A stretch of 37,074 nt of DNA from Dinochytrium kinnereticum (Eukaryota; Chytridiomycota; Chytridiomycetes; Chytridiales; Chytridiaceae), in NCBI GenBank assembly GCA_027604005.1, contig JADGJT010000229.1, forward strand, positions 1 to 37,074, given 5' to 3'. The position numbers and the translations under genes were made by a program. Position 1 is the first letter of the stretch, and the number at the start of each line of letters is the position of its first letter. Below, piece after piece: positions 23,401 through 33,204 of the stretch. The notes under the pieces are model-generated. The model was not told where the DNA came from. It saw only the letters and a program-made list of their open reading frames with translations, and did no database searches.

Positions 23401-24903
23401 GGCAGACAGTAGAGGATCGTTACCAAATAATGGGTCTGGCTCGCGACTTCCCTCGTCTACCTCTCTCGACAACTTCCACAAGACCCCTCTGCGTGGAACT
23501 GTAGGGAAGAGACGGCGTAACCTTAACGGCCTTTTCAGCACTTCGCCAGGGGGTACTGGTTCTTCTAGCGCCGGCGGTCGCCCTTTATCGACTGCATCCG
23601 ACATTAGTAACAGCGGAGGAGATCTAGGCCTTACTTTTGGATCTTCGACTATGGCTGAGCCAACCTTAACGGATGGAAATCACCTCAACGTTCTCGTCAA
23701 TGGCTATAATCATTCTCCAATGGCCGCATTGGTAAAAACTGAGATTGCTGCCTCTATTGCAGCGGCCGAGGTGCCTACCGCATCAATCGGTCCAAACGGT
23801 CACAGACGAGGACGATCGTTTAGTTCTATGGCATCGTTCCGTGAGAGCATTGCCGAGTCGACCACTTTGAATCGTATTTGGGGAAATCTGAATGGAGCGA
23901 TCGCAGAAAATAGGCCTACTGCCTGGACGCAGTTTAAGATTTTGAGTGGGAGGACGTTCAAGAACCTTTATAGGAACCCCGATCTTCTTAGGACGCATTA
24001 TGTAATCAGTGTAGTTGTTGCAGCGATATGTGGAATGTTATTCTTTAAGGTGCATAATGACATTGGAGGGTTTCAAAATCGAATGGGCTTGTTTTTCTTT
24101 ATATGTGCTCTCTTTGGGTTTGGATGTTTGAGCAGTATGCAGGTTAGGACTTTTCTTGGAGTTGCTTGTTTCCTCGGCCCATACTAACACTATTTTATTT
24201 TCTTCTAAAAGGTGTTTGCGGCAGAGCGTCTGATCTTTGTTCGAGAAAGAGCAAACCGATACTATCAACCTATAACCTACTACACCTCAAAAGTACTCTT
24301 CGATATGTTCCCCCTCCGAGTAATCCCACCTATCATTCTCGGGCTAATCTGCTACCATATGATCGGTCTCCGCGCCGAAGACGTGTGGTTCCTTCTCCGA
24401 TTTCTGCTCGTCCTGATCTTGTTCAATCTGACCGCTGCCTCATGCTGCATGATGATCAGCATTGTTTTCAAGGACTCTGGAATGGCGTCTCTTATTGCTA
24501 CGCTTGTGATGCTCTTTGAGATGTTGTTTGGGGGCCTGCTGTTAAATAAGGGGACTGTGCCGGCTTATGCTACTTGGTTGCAGACCTTTAGTTTTTTCAA
24601 TTGTGCTTTAGAGGCATTAGTGGTAAATGAGGTGAACGGACTGACCCTATTTGAAACGAAGTTTGGGTTGAAGATTGATGTAGGTTATCAGCATCTGCAG
24701 TGTTCATCTTTGGCTTGCCTTACCTCGACATAACAATCTCTTTTTTTTCTGTCTTTAAGGTTCCTGGCGCGGTCATTCTCCAAACTTTTGGTTTCAACGC
24801 CAAGAATTATTGGAGTGATGTGCAGCGCCTCGTGATTATGTTCTTCAGTTTCCTCACCATCGGTTTCTTGTGGCTCCAGTTCATGGTTCGCGAGAGGCGT
24901 TGA
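20410..24903 (+). CDS. ADP1: Adp1-like ABCG transporter with EGF-like ectodomain
   Basis: Thirteen exons (20410-20617, 20697-20795, 20842-20952, 21014-21157, 21202-21408, 21470-22066, 22135-22255, 22305-22483, 22531-22629, 22681-22926, 22992-24142, 24212-24679, 24760-24903) give 1257 residues in frame. Order: a Cys-rich EGF-like region ([30 protein letters not shown]), a membrane segment at about 300-323, the ATP-binding domain with Walker A GGSGAGKST at about 450-460, signature [10 protein letters not shown], Walker [11 protein letters not shown] and H-loop IHQPRS, then a membrane domain from about 980 with a conserved [14 protein letters not shown] loop. This is the layout of yeast Adp1, an ABCG half-transporter of unsettled substrate. 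Two oddities: about 295 Ser/Gly/Pro-rich residues separate the two core domains, making it longer than Adp1 (about 1050), and the called start has no obvious signal peptide, so a 5' exon may be missing. All catalytic motifs are intact. Confidence 0.88.
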
Positions 24904-25062
24904 GTTTCTTTGGATGTCTTTGGGGATGAATTGGAAGGCGGCTTGCGGAAGGAGGGGTTGCTAGTGCACTTGATTTTCTTCAGCCGTTCAAGTGTAAATT
25001 GATTATGGAGGCGGTTTGGCGTAGAAAATAATAAATAACTTGATTTTTGGCAAGCCAGCAAC

Positions 25063-26433
25063 ATGTCCAGATTCGCGTGAGTACTACGACCTGCATGCTG
25101 ATCGCGCATCATCGCAGACTCATCGTGCTGATCTATTCGCTCTCTTCCCTCTACATTTATGACCAACATATTCTCTATTCAGAAAACGCATCGTAGATGT
25201 GCATACAGTAAGATCTTTCGGCAATCTGATAATACCTTAACCTGTTCCCCAAGCATGTCTATCTTCCGCGATACATGGATCTGATGCGATCCAGGACGAC
25301 CGTTCCAAGGGTTTTCAAGAATAATCATGGTCAGGAAAGACTTATAATCTTGCCTCAAGAGGATCTGGACGCCAGCACTCGAACAGGTCAGGAGATCCTC
25401 TTGCTTCGCCAGACTGATGCTTTGCTTGAACTTGGTTGATTAGGTCGGCCCGTTGGCCCAGAGTACTATGACATGAGGGTGAAGCTTGAGTTCATGGACA
25501 AGCATGATATTGATGTGAGCGTTGTCAGGTTTGTTCATGTTGCAAAGATATTCTTTAACTTGGAGCCAGCTTAGCAAACCCTTGGCTGGACTTTCTTCCC
25601 GCCAAAGAATCCGAAACCTATGCAACAGAGCTCAACAACGACCTTGATGCTCTTTGTCAATCTTTTAAAGGACGGTTGTTTGGCTTTGGCGTTCTTCCCA
25701 CTGGATCATCGTCAGTCTCGTCATGGGTTGATGAGATAAGGAAGATTTCTAAGCTCTCTTCCTTGAGGGGTGCTATAATTGGGACGAGGGGACTTGGAAA
25801 GGGGTTGGATGATTTAGAGCTTGAGCCCTTTTTTAAGGAGGCGGCCGAGAAGAACATGATGCTATTTGTGCATCCCCATTACGGGATTAACCCGGAGCTT
25901 TATGGAGAAAAGCCGAATGGGCATGTTTTACCTTTGGCTCTTGGATTTCCTTTCGAAACCACTATTGTGAGTTTTACGTCATTTCATTTCTCGCGTTCAG
26001 ATAACTGACTTCTTTCCAAAAGGCCGTTTCCCGCCTAATCCTCTCCGGCATGCTGGACCGCGTCCCAAACCTCAAACTCCTCTTAGCTCATTCAGGCGGT
26101 ACCCTCCCCTTCCTTTCAGGACGTCTCGATTCCTGCGTCCAGCATGATCCTCATGTCGCAAGTCGCCTCGCTCATCCCCCCAGTTCCTACCTGAAGCGAT
26201 TCTACTACGACGCAGTTTCTTACCATCCTGCTGCTCTGAATTGTGCTGCGGAGTTGGTTGGGGCTGATCGGTTGATGTTTGGGACAGATAACCCTTTCTT
26301 TCCGCCTTTGGAGGGCGGTGGGAGGTGGGAGAGCGTAGATTCGAATTTGAGGGCTATCGGCAGGGCCTTTGTGGAGAGGGTTGGGGAGGGGGTTTTGGGG
26401 GGGAATGCCGTTGAGGTCCTGAATTTGAAATGA
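25063..26433 (+). CDS. Isoorotate (5-carboxyuracil) decarboxylase-like amidohydrolase-2 protein
   Basis: Six exons (25063-25076, 25183-25207, 25254-25386, 25444-25528, 25570-25966, 26023-26433) give 354 residues. The first exon is only 14 nt and the second 25 nt, and the second intron splits the metal motif HTH. Metal ligands of the ACMSD/amidohydrolase-2 family are all visible: H12-T-H14, H187 in FVHPHYG, H241 in LAHSGG and D307 in MFGTDNPFF. SLANPWLDFL (86-95), the GTRGLGKGLDD loop and GHVLPLALGFPFETT fit fungal isoorotate decarboxylase better than ACMSD of kynurenine breakdown. Isoorotate decarboxylase turns 5-carboxyuracil into uracil at the end of thymine salvage. One difference is Asn after the catalytic Asp (TDN, where I recall TDH). 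It is soluble, with no signal peptide. Substrate specificity is inference from motifs; the metal-dependent decarboxylase call is secure. No thymine hydroxylase gene is in the window. Confidence 0.82.
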
Positions 26434-26835
26434 AGGGGTGTTTGATTTTGCTGCTTCGAGGATTGTATCTCATTTATCGATATTTAGTTTCTAGCGTGTG
26501 GAGTTTTGTAGAAAGTTCTGCAAAGGGATGCGTATCTTGCATATTATTAAAAGTTTCCTTGTTTGTTTTGTATTCTTTCACTATGATTATTATGGATGCT
26601 GTTCTCACTTCCAAAGAATTTAATGTAGATTTATGGTCTTTGCAACTCATGTTGCTTAAAAAACAACAAAATAAAGTGTCATAACGTCATAACGAACGTA
26701 GTGAAAAAAGGCTTTACATAAAAACAGGCAGTATCAACTGCGCTGACAAAAATGAAATGTTGTGTATCTAAGGAGAGTTTTTAAGAAAAGAAACGGAAAA
26801 ATAAAAAAAATAAAAACGACAACCTCAGTAATCCG
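26434..26835. other. AT-rich gap between convergent genes
   Basis: This is the shared 3' region of the decarboxylase gene (plus) and the serine dehydratase gene (minus). AATAAA-like signals occur near 26669 for the plus strand, and A/T runs near 26795-26820 would serve either 3' end. No coding exon is seen. Confidence 0.5.
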
Positions 26836-29800
26836 TTAACAAACAGGCACATTGACCGCCAAACCTCCCTCACTTGTCTCCTTATACTTCATCTATAAAA
26901 AAAACACCGAATATTAGTTCTAATTGGAAGACCCAAACAAACACCACAAAAATTTACCATCATATCCATTCCAGTCTGCCTCATGGTGGCAATCACCTGG
27001 TCTAAGGTAACGCGGTGGGTACCATCGCCGTTTAATGCAAGCTGTGCAGCGGTGACGGCTTTTACGGCGGCTAATGCATTTCGCTCGATGCAGGGAATGA
27101 CAACTAGACCCATAGGGGGGTCGCAAGTGAGACCCAGGTTATGCTTTTCGAAGTTAGGGTGTGATTAAATTATTGATGATTAAGAAGCCCCCCCCCCAAA
27201 AAAAATAAAATAAAAATAAAATAAAGAAGAAGACAAGAGAAGATGTATGAACAATGACAAAAATAATAAGGAACATGAAGAAAAAAGAACTTATAAACAA
27301 ACCTCCATCCCAATCTCCGCGGCATTTTCAACCTGCTCTACCGTTCCACCCATCACGGCCGTAAAAGCAGCAGCGGCCATTGAGCAAGCAACCCCAACTT
27401 CTCCCTGACATCCCATCTCAGCGGCAGAAATGCTGGCCCCTCTTTTATACAACATTCCAATGGCCGCCTTTAACATATGTAAGAGTTAGAAAAATAAAGT
27501 GATGTAAAATAGTAGATATAGAACGTACAGCTGTGAGAAGAAATTCGACAATGTCTTGCTCTGCGTGGGAGGGAGAGGGGCAAATAAAGTCGAGGTAGTA
27601 TTTTAGGACTGCGGGGATCGTGCCGGCGGCGCCGTTTGTAGGGGCTGGAAGAGTAGGTTAGGTTTACTTTTATTGAGAAAGGCATGCTGAAATACAAACC
27701 TGTGACGACTCGACCTATGATGGTAATAAATTACGATAAGCATGTGAAATATTTAGAGATCCGAACAGAGGCTAAACATCAAGAATAAAAAGAATAAAAA
27801 GGAAGAAGCAAAAAACAACAACAAAAAAAAAAAAAAAAAAACAAGCCCTACCTCCTGCGGCATTTTCTGGATAACAATGAATAAACAGACAAATAAACAG
27901 ACAATCATTAGTTAGAGGTAAGAAACTCCGTTATGTAATGAAAAGGTTATTAACAACAAAACAACTAACCCTCATTGACCGCCAGGGCGTACAACGAAAT
28001 CCAATCCAAAGCCGGTAAACTTTTTTTCATCACCCTTCGTGATGGTCCAGCCGGACTACTCAAGAAAGAGTTCGGAGGAGGGGTAATCCCAAGACTACCT
28101 CCACCTTCGCTAGAGAGAGGACCACTTACACGATCTGCCGAGTTACTCTGGGGGTTCATGGAAAACCCGGCGAATTCCGCAAATCTAAAAAAAAGGACGA
28201 AGACGAAGTCGCGCATGAAGTGAGAAAGAGATAATTACTCGTTGAAGAAGGTAAGAAAGTGGGAAAATGCTCACCCTGACATCAACTTGCGGTACAATAG
28301 CGGCGCACGCCTTTTAACCCTTAAGGGGCCAGGTAAATGCTCCTCCTGATTATGAATTCCACTACGAATACTCTGATCCATCACATTCCAGATATTCAAA
28401 ACCCTCCTCTTCACCTCCTCAGAATCTCTCCACTGCAATTCATTTTTAAAAACTACCTGCGCAATCGTCATGTTCTGATTCTTGCAAACCTCCAACAAAG
28501 ACAAAGCGTTATGGAAAGGTAGTGCCGCAGAGATTTGACCAGAATCCACTTTCGTTGCTGGAGCCACAGCTGCTCCCGGTGTTGGTGTTGGGGGTGGTGA
28601 AGGGGGTGCGGGTGGCTGTGACACACGCTTTTTGGGGTTCGGAATCGTAAGGTTGATGTTGGAGGGATCGAGACCGGCGAGTTCTTCGGCGGAAGCGTGG
28701 TCTACACGATCGTCTTTGAAGAAAACGTTTTCGTGCTCGGCGTGGGGTTGGGGGGTAGGTGTATCTTCTGGGGATACTTGGATGTGCTCGTTGACGACAA
28801 ATCCACCGCCGATAGAGAAAAATTCGTTGGTTGCAACCTGGGTAAGGGTGTCGGTCAGTATAAATCGTTCAGAAGAAAGGTGAGAAAATGCTTACAAGAT
28901 CACCCTCCGAGTCGAAGCATGAGATGCGAAGGCCGTTTGGATGTTGGGGTAGGGATTCGGTTTTGTCTGTGGCGAATGGAAGAATGTTAAAAAACAGTTC
29001 CCATGTCGAGGAAAAAATAATGGAAGCTATAGAAAAGTCTAGGAAAAAACAGACGAAAACAGCAAAATAAAAGCTAGCGCGGTACTCACGAAACACTAAG
29101 TTCTTCTCATACTCAAACGGGATCTGCTTCTCTCCCCTCAATCTCAACGTAGACTTTGTTTTGATATCCGACACACGTCCAGGAATACCCTTTGCGTCAA
29201 CCTGCTCTGGAGACTCCCCTTCCAACCCCATCAGAATGGCACCAGGTGTTCCGTGGCCGACACCAGTCAAAGCCAAAGATCCGTAAAGATCAACACGGAC
29301 AGTTTGAACGCGAGACAGCAAGGAGAGACTATTGAGGTCTTCCACAAAGATCTTTGCAGCCCGCATGGGTCCGACTTTTTTAAAAAAAAAAGGGGTGAGT
29401 GAGTAAATGAAAGGGAAAAAGACTAGTGATAGTTGGGCTAACCAGTGTGAGAAGAGGAGGGTCCGACACCGATTGAGAACATGTCAAAGACGGATACTAC
29501 AGCATGCTGGACCTCATCTTCCATTGCCGAAACATCTGAAGAATCTGCAAATCCAGATCCTGACTGCGCCGACGACTCGGAAGTAGGAGCAGGCGGGGCG
29601 AATCTATCCGGTGCAGGTGTAAAGGTGGAGAAAGAAGCCTTTGCGGAATCCAAAGTGTGCATGACAGGCGCGTGAGAACGGAGAGACCACGGCGAGCCAA
29701 GATCCGGAAGAGCGGAGGAAGTAGAGGAAGCAGATGTGTTAAGTGATGACGCTGTCTGCAAAGAGTTGGTGTTTGACGTTGAGATCTGACGTCTGGGCGA

Positions 29801-29983
29801 CGACGAAGATGAACATGGACGTGAAGAAAGAAGGGGTGTTGATGCAGAATTGGTTGAATTCGCTCGAACATGAAAAGATAAGAAAAGGCAGAGAGTTGAG
29901 CATGTTGCCTGCCTGCGCATGGGCGGGCGGTAGGCAACGTTGTGCATGCGTATGCTCTTGACGATAATCGGGGATGCGGGCAT
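26836..29983 (-). CDS. Single-chain iron-sulfur L-serine dehydratase
   Basis: Ten exons (29443-29983, 29090-29374, 28896-28966, 28275-28837, 27970-28184, 27852-27866, 27700-27714, 27529-27644, 27303-27467, 26958-27143) plus a final one at 26836-26892 make eleven in all, 742 residues in frame. The enzyme deaminates L-serine to pyruvate and ammonia. Family marks are SSSHTVGPMRA (about 176-186), FFSIGGGF, the core [18 protein letters not shown] and the Fe-S cysteines C627 (MGCQGE), C669 (LTCDPPMG) and C680 (IPCIERN). The chain ends in Cys (C742), as in the Legionella enzyme whose terminal cysteine reaches the cluster. The core motif is split over two 15-nt microexons. The N-terminus up to about 65 is basic, Ser-rich and nearly free of acidic residues, which suits a mitochondrial presequence. 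A Pro-rich insert near 380 and a second one in exon 5 lengthen it well beyond bacterial forms (about 450). Confidence 0.88.
27700..27714 (-). other. 15-nt microexon B of the serine dehydratase gene
   Basis: A second 15-nt phase 1-1 exon, with acceptor ATAG and donor GTTTGT on the minus strand. It supplies GRVVT, which joins microexon A (ENAAG) and the next exon (APTNGAAG) into the unbroken family motif. The intron after it is only 55 nt. Confidence 0.8.
27852..27866 (-). other. 15-nt microexon A of the serine dehydratase gene
   Basis: On the minus strand, acceptor CCAG precedes and donor GTAGGG follows a 15-nt exon in phase 1-1. It supplies the conserved residues ENAAG together with one base of each neighbouring exon. 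Without it the TAPTNGAAG core would be incomplete but still in frame, so skipping would go unnoticed by frame alone. The intron to its left holds a run of about 20 A on the plus strand (T on the coding strand). Confidence 0.8.
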
Positions 29984-31127
29984 TGACAGCGCTGAATCTC
30001 CTCAAGCAGCAGAGAAGAGACTGTGTGAAAAACCGCTGCAGAGGGTAAAGATAGATGCAGCAGAAGTAACTAGCAGCGGACGAGGCGAGAGCGGTTGCGG
30101 ATGGATTCCTGAACGACGCTGTCGATGGTGGGCTGCCCTTGTCTCTTTCTTTGTTGAAATCGATGAATGCGGGGGGAAAGGGCGGGTGTTAAAAATTGTT
30201 GCTGCCTTCAAAACAGGTAAATTCCAAGGGCTCGGCTCTGGTTCCAACGGTAAACACGATATGAGGCAGAACTACCGGCGATTTCTCTGCGATAAGATAA
30301 AGGATAAAATGAAGTCTTTGGGACGGGACCAACAACGATGAGGCCTTCTTTCGCCTCGCAGCTCTGCTCATACCGGCGCAACGAGTCGGAGGAAATTGTG
30401 GATGTGTGGGTGAGCGTGAGTGTGGTTGAGGGGTGTGAATTGCATGGCGATGAAATTGGGTGGTTAGAAACGTCTTCAAGCTTGCCACGGATGAAGGCGG
30501 CTTCAATGATAGCGTCTGGTGTCCAGAGACTGTCTTGTGGGGAAATACCTTAACAGAGGCGATAGGGGACGCCTAGATGCAGTAGTAGTTGGCAGCGGTG
30601 TTTGCAGTCGCTGCAATTTATTGAATCCTCTTTGAAGCTAACCCTCGCTCAGACAAAACGTTTGTTAGTTTTTTTCTGTCGCAAGCAAAGCTTGTGCCCG
30701 TTCGCCTCTCGGGTCCGCCTGTTTAGTTTTTCTTTATACATAATTACAGTATTCTGTTCCGAGCCAGTTTTGGGTCAGCTCAAATGACAATTCACACTCC
30801 AATCGGACATCACATCCAGCATCAAGGCCAATATTCTCACCCATGAGGTCTATCCGCCATCGAAGATATGCCTGTGCGATTACTGAGATATCATTGATGT
30901 TCGCTCTTGATACATGCTCGCCAGTCAGGCTATATCATCAATACCCATCTGTTGGCCTGCAGTATGCCGGAAGTTAGCCTCTCTGAAGCGGCCTTTCAGT
31001 CAATAGCTCCTAGCATTGTATGCACTTTACCCTAAAAATAGGTTAAGAACTCCTGATGAACCCCTGCTGCTGTATCCATCAATCCACATATATTTCAATA
31101 CAAATTGAATTTTGCCAGACAAAGGTA
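29984..31127. other. Divergent intergenic region, no gene supported
   Basis: This lies between the start of the serine dehydratase gene (minus) and the kinase-like gene (plus) and must hold both promoters. Open frames of 60-130 codons exist on both strands (for example the minus frame 30189-30506 and the plus frame 29940-30341). They overlap each other, have no recognisable motif, and offer no splice partner. I see no RNA gene. Confidence 0.45.
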
Positions 31128-32378
31128 ATGGACAACACGGTGCTTGAAAGGGCAGCCCGAAAGGCGCTGGAGGCCGATCCAACGTCCTCCAACGACCCCG
31201 CGACCATCACACTCTCCTCCTCAAAACGCATGGCATCTCTCTGGGCAGGCTACGGACAGATACACCGCCACACCTTTCGAGTGACCTCCCCAACCTCCTC
31301 AAAAGACCTTTGTCTGGTCTCCAAAAGAGTGGAGGCTCCGAAATCCGAATCCAACGGCCAAAAACCCTCCCTCTCCCATGCTCGCAAGCTGAAAAGCTAT
31401 GAAAATGAAATGGAGTTCTACCGGCTTCTCATCCAAGGCGATGCTGAGCTTCATTTCCCCTCTTCTCAACTCTTGCCTCCTCTTCCACGTCCTTACCATC
31501 TTTGGCAGCCTTCAGAGGGAAGGTTTGAATTTGTTTTGGAGGACCTGGAGGTGCCTTTTCCGGATGAACCGGTGGATCCCCTGCCGAGAACGGAGACGAC
31601 TGCCGTCCTTCGATGGCTCGCAAAGTTTCATGGGGCGTTTTGGGAGTCACCCCATCTTCCCCTTCCCCTCTTCCCTGTCGAAACCTCATCATCGACGATC
31701 AATAGCAAGCTAAAGAAAGTTAAGGCAGAGGATAAAACAGAGAACGTGGGAAGCAAGGCCTTGGAAAACACAGAGAGCTGGCCTCTCCATCCTGTAGGAA
31801 CCTATTGGCATCTCTCAACGCGTTTGGACGAACACGCTCGCATATCCACAACTCCTTCCTTGAACCATCGCCTGAAACTCGCCGCCCCAGCCATCCACGG
31901 CCTCCTTGCATACGGCCACTGTCACCCCCGTAAACCCCCAACTCGTCGTTACAGAACCCTTGTCCACGGTGACATGAAGCTCGAGAACCTGCTGTTCCGT
32001 CTTGACCAGCAAACTTGCGCGGCGGTTGACTTTCAATACACGGGCACAGGTCTGGGAGTTCAAGACCTCGCCTACTTTTTCATAACGTCCGTCGATTCAA
32101 CACTGCTTCAAAACCATGAGACCATGCTTTCAGACTACCACTCCATGCTTCCTGAACGCGTTAGGACATCACTGTCGCTTGACGCGCTGAATCATCAGTT
32201 TGCGCTGGCTGTGGTGGATTTTGCGAGGTTTCTCATGGGGTGGGGAATCTGGGGCCATTGGCAGTGGACGAGGAGGTTTGTTGATGTTTGGATGGGGAAG
32301 GTGGATGATGGGAAGGTTTTAGATGAGGAGAGGTATCGGGAGAGAGTGGAGGCTGTTTGGGGGTGGTGTGTGAGGTGA
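31128..32378 (+). CDS. CHK/EcKL-like small-molecule kinase
   Basis: This is a single exon of 416 residues. I chose the ATG at 31128 (MDNTVLERAARKALE); the frame is open further upstream, but that part is Cys/Ile-rich and unlike the family start. The protein kinase-like fold of the CHK/ecdysteroid-kinase-like and aminoglycoside phosphotransferase group is shown by a Lys-rich N-lobe (SKRVEAP, then the ENEMEFYRLL helix), the catalytic loop HGDMKLENLLF (280-290) and the metal-binding VDFQYTGTGLGVQDLAYFF (DFQ at 301-303). DFQ is usual in the CHK group, whereas protein kinases have DFG. A hydrophilic Lys/Glu/Ser insert sits at about 187-213. The enzyme should phosphorylate a small hydroxylated compound (sterol, choline-like or xenobiotic); the substrate cannot be named. 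It is soluble, with no signal peptide. Its 3' end converges on the secreted gene at 33205. Confidence 0.8.
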   Translation: MDNTVLERAARKALEADPTSSNDPATITLSSSKRMASLWAGYGQIHRHTFRVTSPTSSKDLCLVSKRVEAPKSESNGQKPSLSHARKLKSYENEMEFYRLLIQGDAELHFPSSQLLPPLPRPYHLWQPSEGRFEFVLEDLEVPFPDEPVDPLPRTETTAVLRWLAKFHGAFWESPHLPLPLFPVETSSSTINSKLKKVKAEDKTENVGSKALENTESWPLHPVGTYWHLSTRLDEHARISTTPSLNHRLKLAAPAIHGLLAYGHCHPRKPPTRRYRTLVHGDMKLENLLFRLDQQTCAAVDFQYTGTGLGVQDLAYFFITSVDSTLLQNHETMLSDYHSMLPERVRTSLSLDALNHQFALAVVDFARFLMGWGIWGHWQWTRRFVDVWMGKVDDGKVLDEERYRERVEAVWGWCVR

Positions 32379-33204
32379 TGAGTGCTGTTTGAAGTATGAA
32401 ATCACTGAGGTGTTTCAGTCGCTTGGCTGAGGTTCTGCACCTGAAGATAATCCTTAGATCCCTGTTTATAATCCCCATTATAACGGCATATCCTTTTTCC
32501 CAGATCATCCTGTTTAATGTTGTTGAAACCCAATTTAAACGTCAATGTGCCAACCTCAAGTTCAAAAATCAACATCCCCCATCAACCCATCCCTTTCTTC
32601 CAATACACCAAAAAAGCATTACACTTTATTTCCAAAGAGACAGAGACGGTCAAGCACCACATCTTCTCACCAAAATAAAATAAGAAAAAGAAAAAGAAAG
32701 TGGAGAAAATAAAAATAAGAAGAAGAAAGAAGGCGCAACCAACCCCCCACTCTCTCCGAATATGTGGAACGGCGGCGGGTCCCTCCACCAAAAAATATTC
32801 ATACAAGCAGGGAAAAGCAACATTCCACAAGAAAATATAAATAATGCGTCAAGTGAAGAGAAAGAAAAAAAGATTTGATGAGGGAAAGGGGGGGGGGGGC
32901 GGGGAAATGCTTTTGAAGGTAGCTTTTTAGGATATCGAAATGCCAAAAGTAGAGTGTGGGGCGGGTTGAAAACAACGAAGAATATATATATATAAAGGAA
33001 CGGAGGAAAGGAGGTGAAGTCGCAAGGTGGGGTTCCATCAAAGGGAAGGGGCGTGAAAGATTGTCTCTGGAATGATTCTTTTGTCCTCTCATTTCGAGAG
33101 GAGGAAAAGGTGAACAGGGTGAAAGAAACCGAAGATGTAAGAAAAGAAAGAAGAAGAAAAGGAATAAGATGCACACTTCAAGAACTTGGAAGGAAGCATC
33201 TTTC
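32379..33204. other. Convergent 3' region with long purine and G tracts
   Basis: This separates the convergent kinase-like gene and secreted-protein gene. The plus strand is very purine-rich: AAGAAAAAG-type runs at about 32678-32740, a run of twelve G with one C break near 32889-32905, and AGGAAAGGAGG-type tracts around 33000. Open frames on the minus strand there are Phe/Ser/Leu-rich artefacts of the purine bias. No gene is supported. Confidence 0.5.

Noticed and set aside
25063..26433. Assignment as ACMSD of tryptophan/kynurenine breakdown
   Set aside because: The family is the same, but the SLANPW, GLGKGLDD and AHSGGTLPFL blocks fit fungal isoorotate decarboxylase better. Kept only as an alternative.
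30189..30506. Minus-strand open frame upstream of the serine dehydratase gene
   Set aside because: No domain, overlapping frames on both strands, and a position in the promoter between divergent genes. A 5' UTR exon remains possible but cannot be shown.
32582..33176. Phe/Ser/Leu-rich minus-strand open frames that look like membrane proteins
   Set aside because: They arise from the purine-rich plus strand. There are no conserved motifs, and the frames overlap each other.
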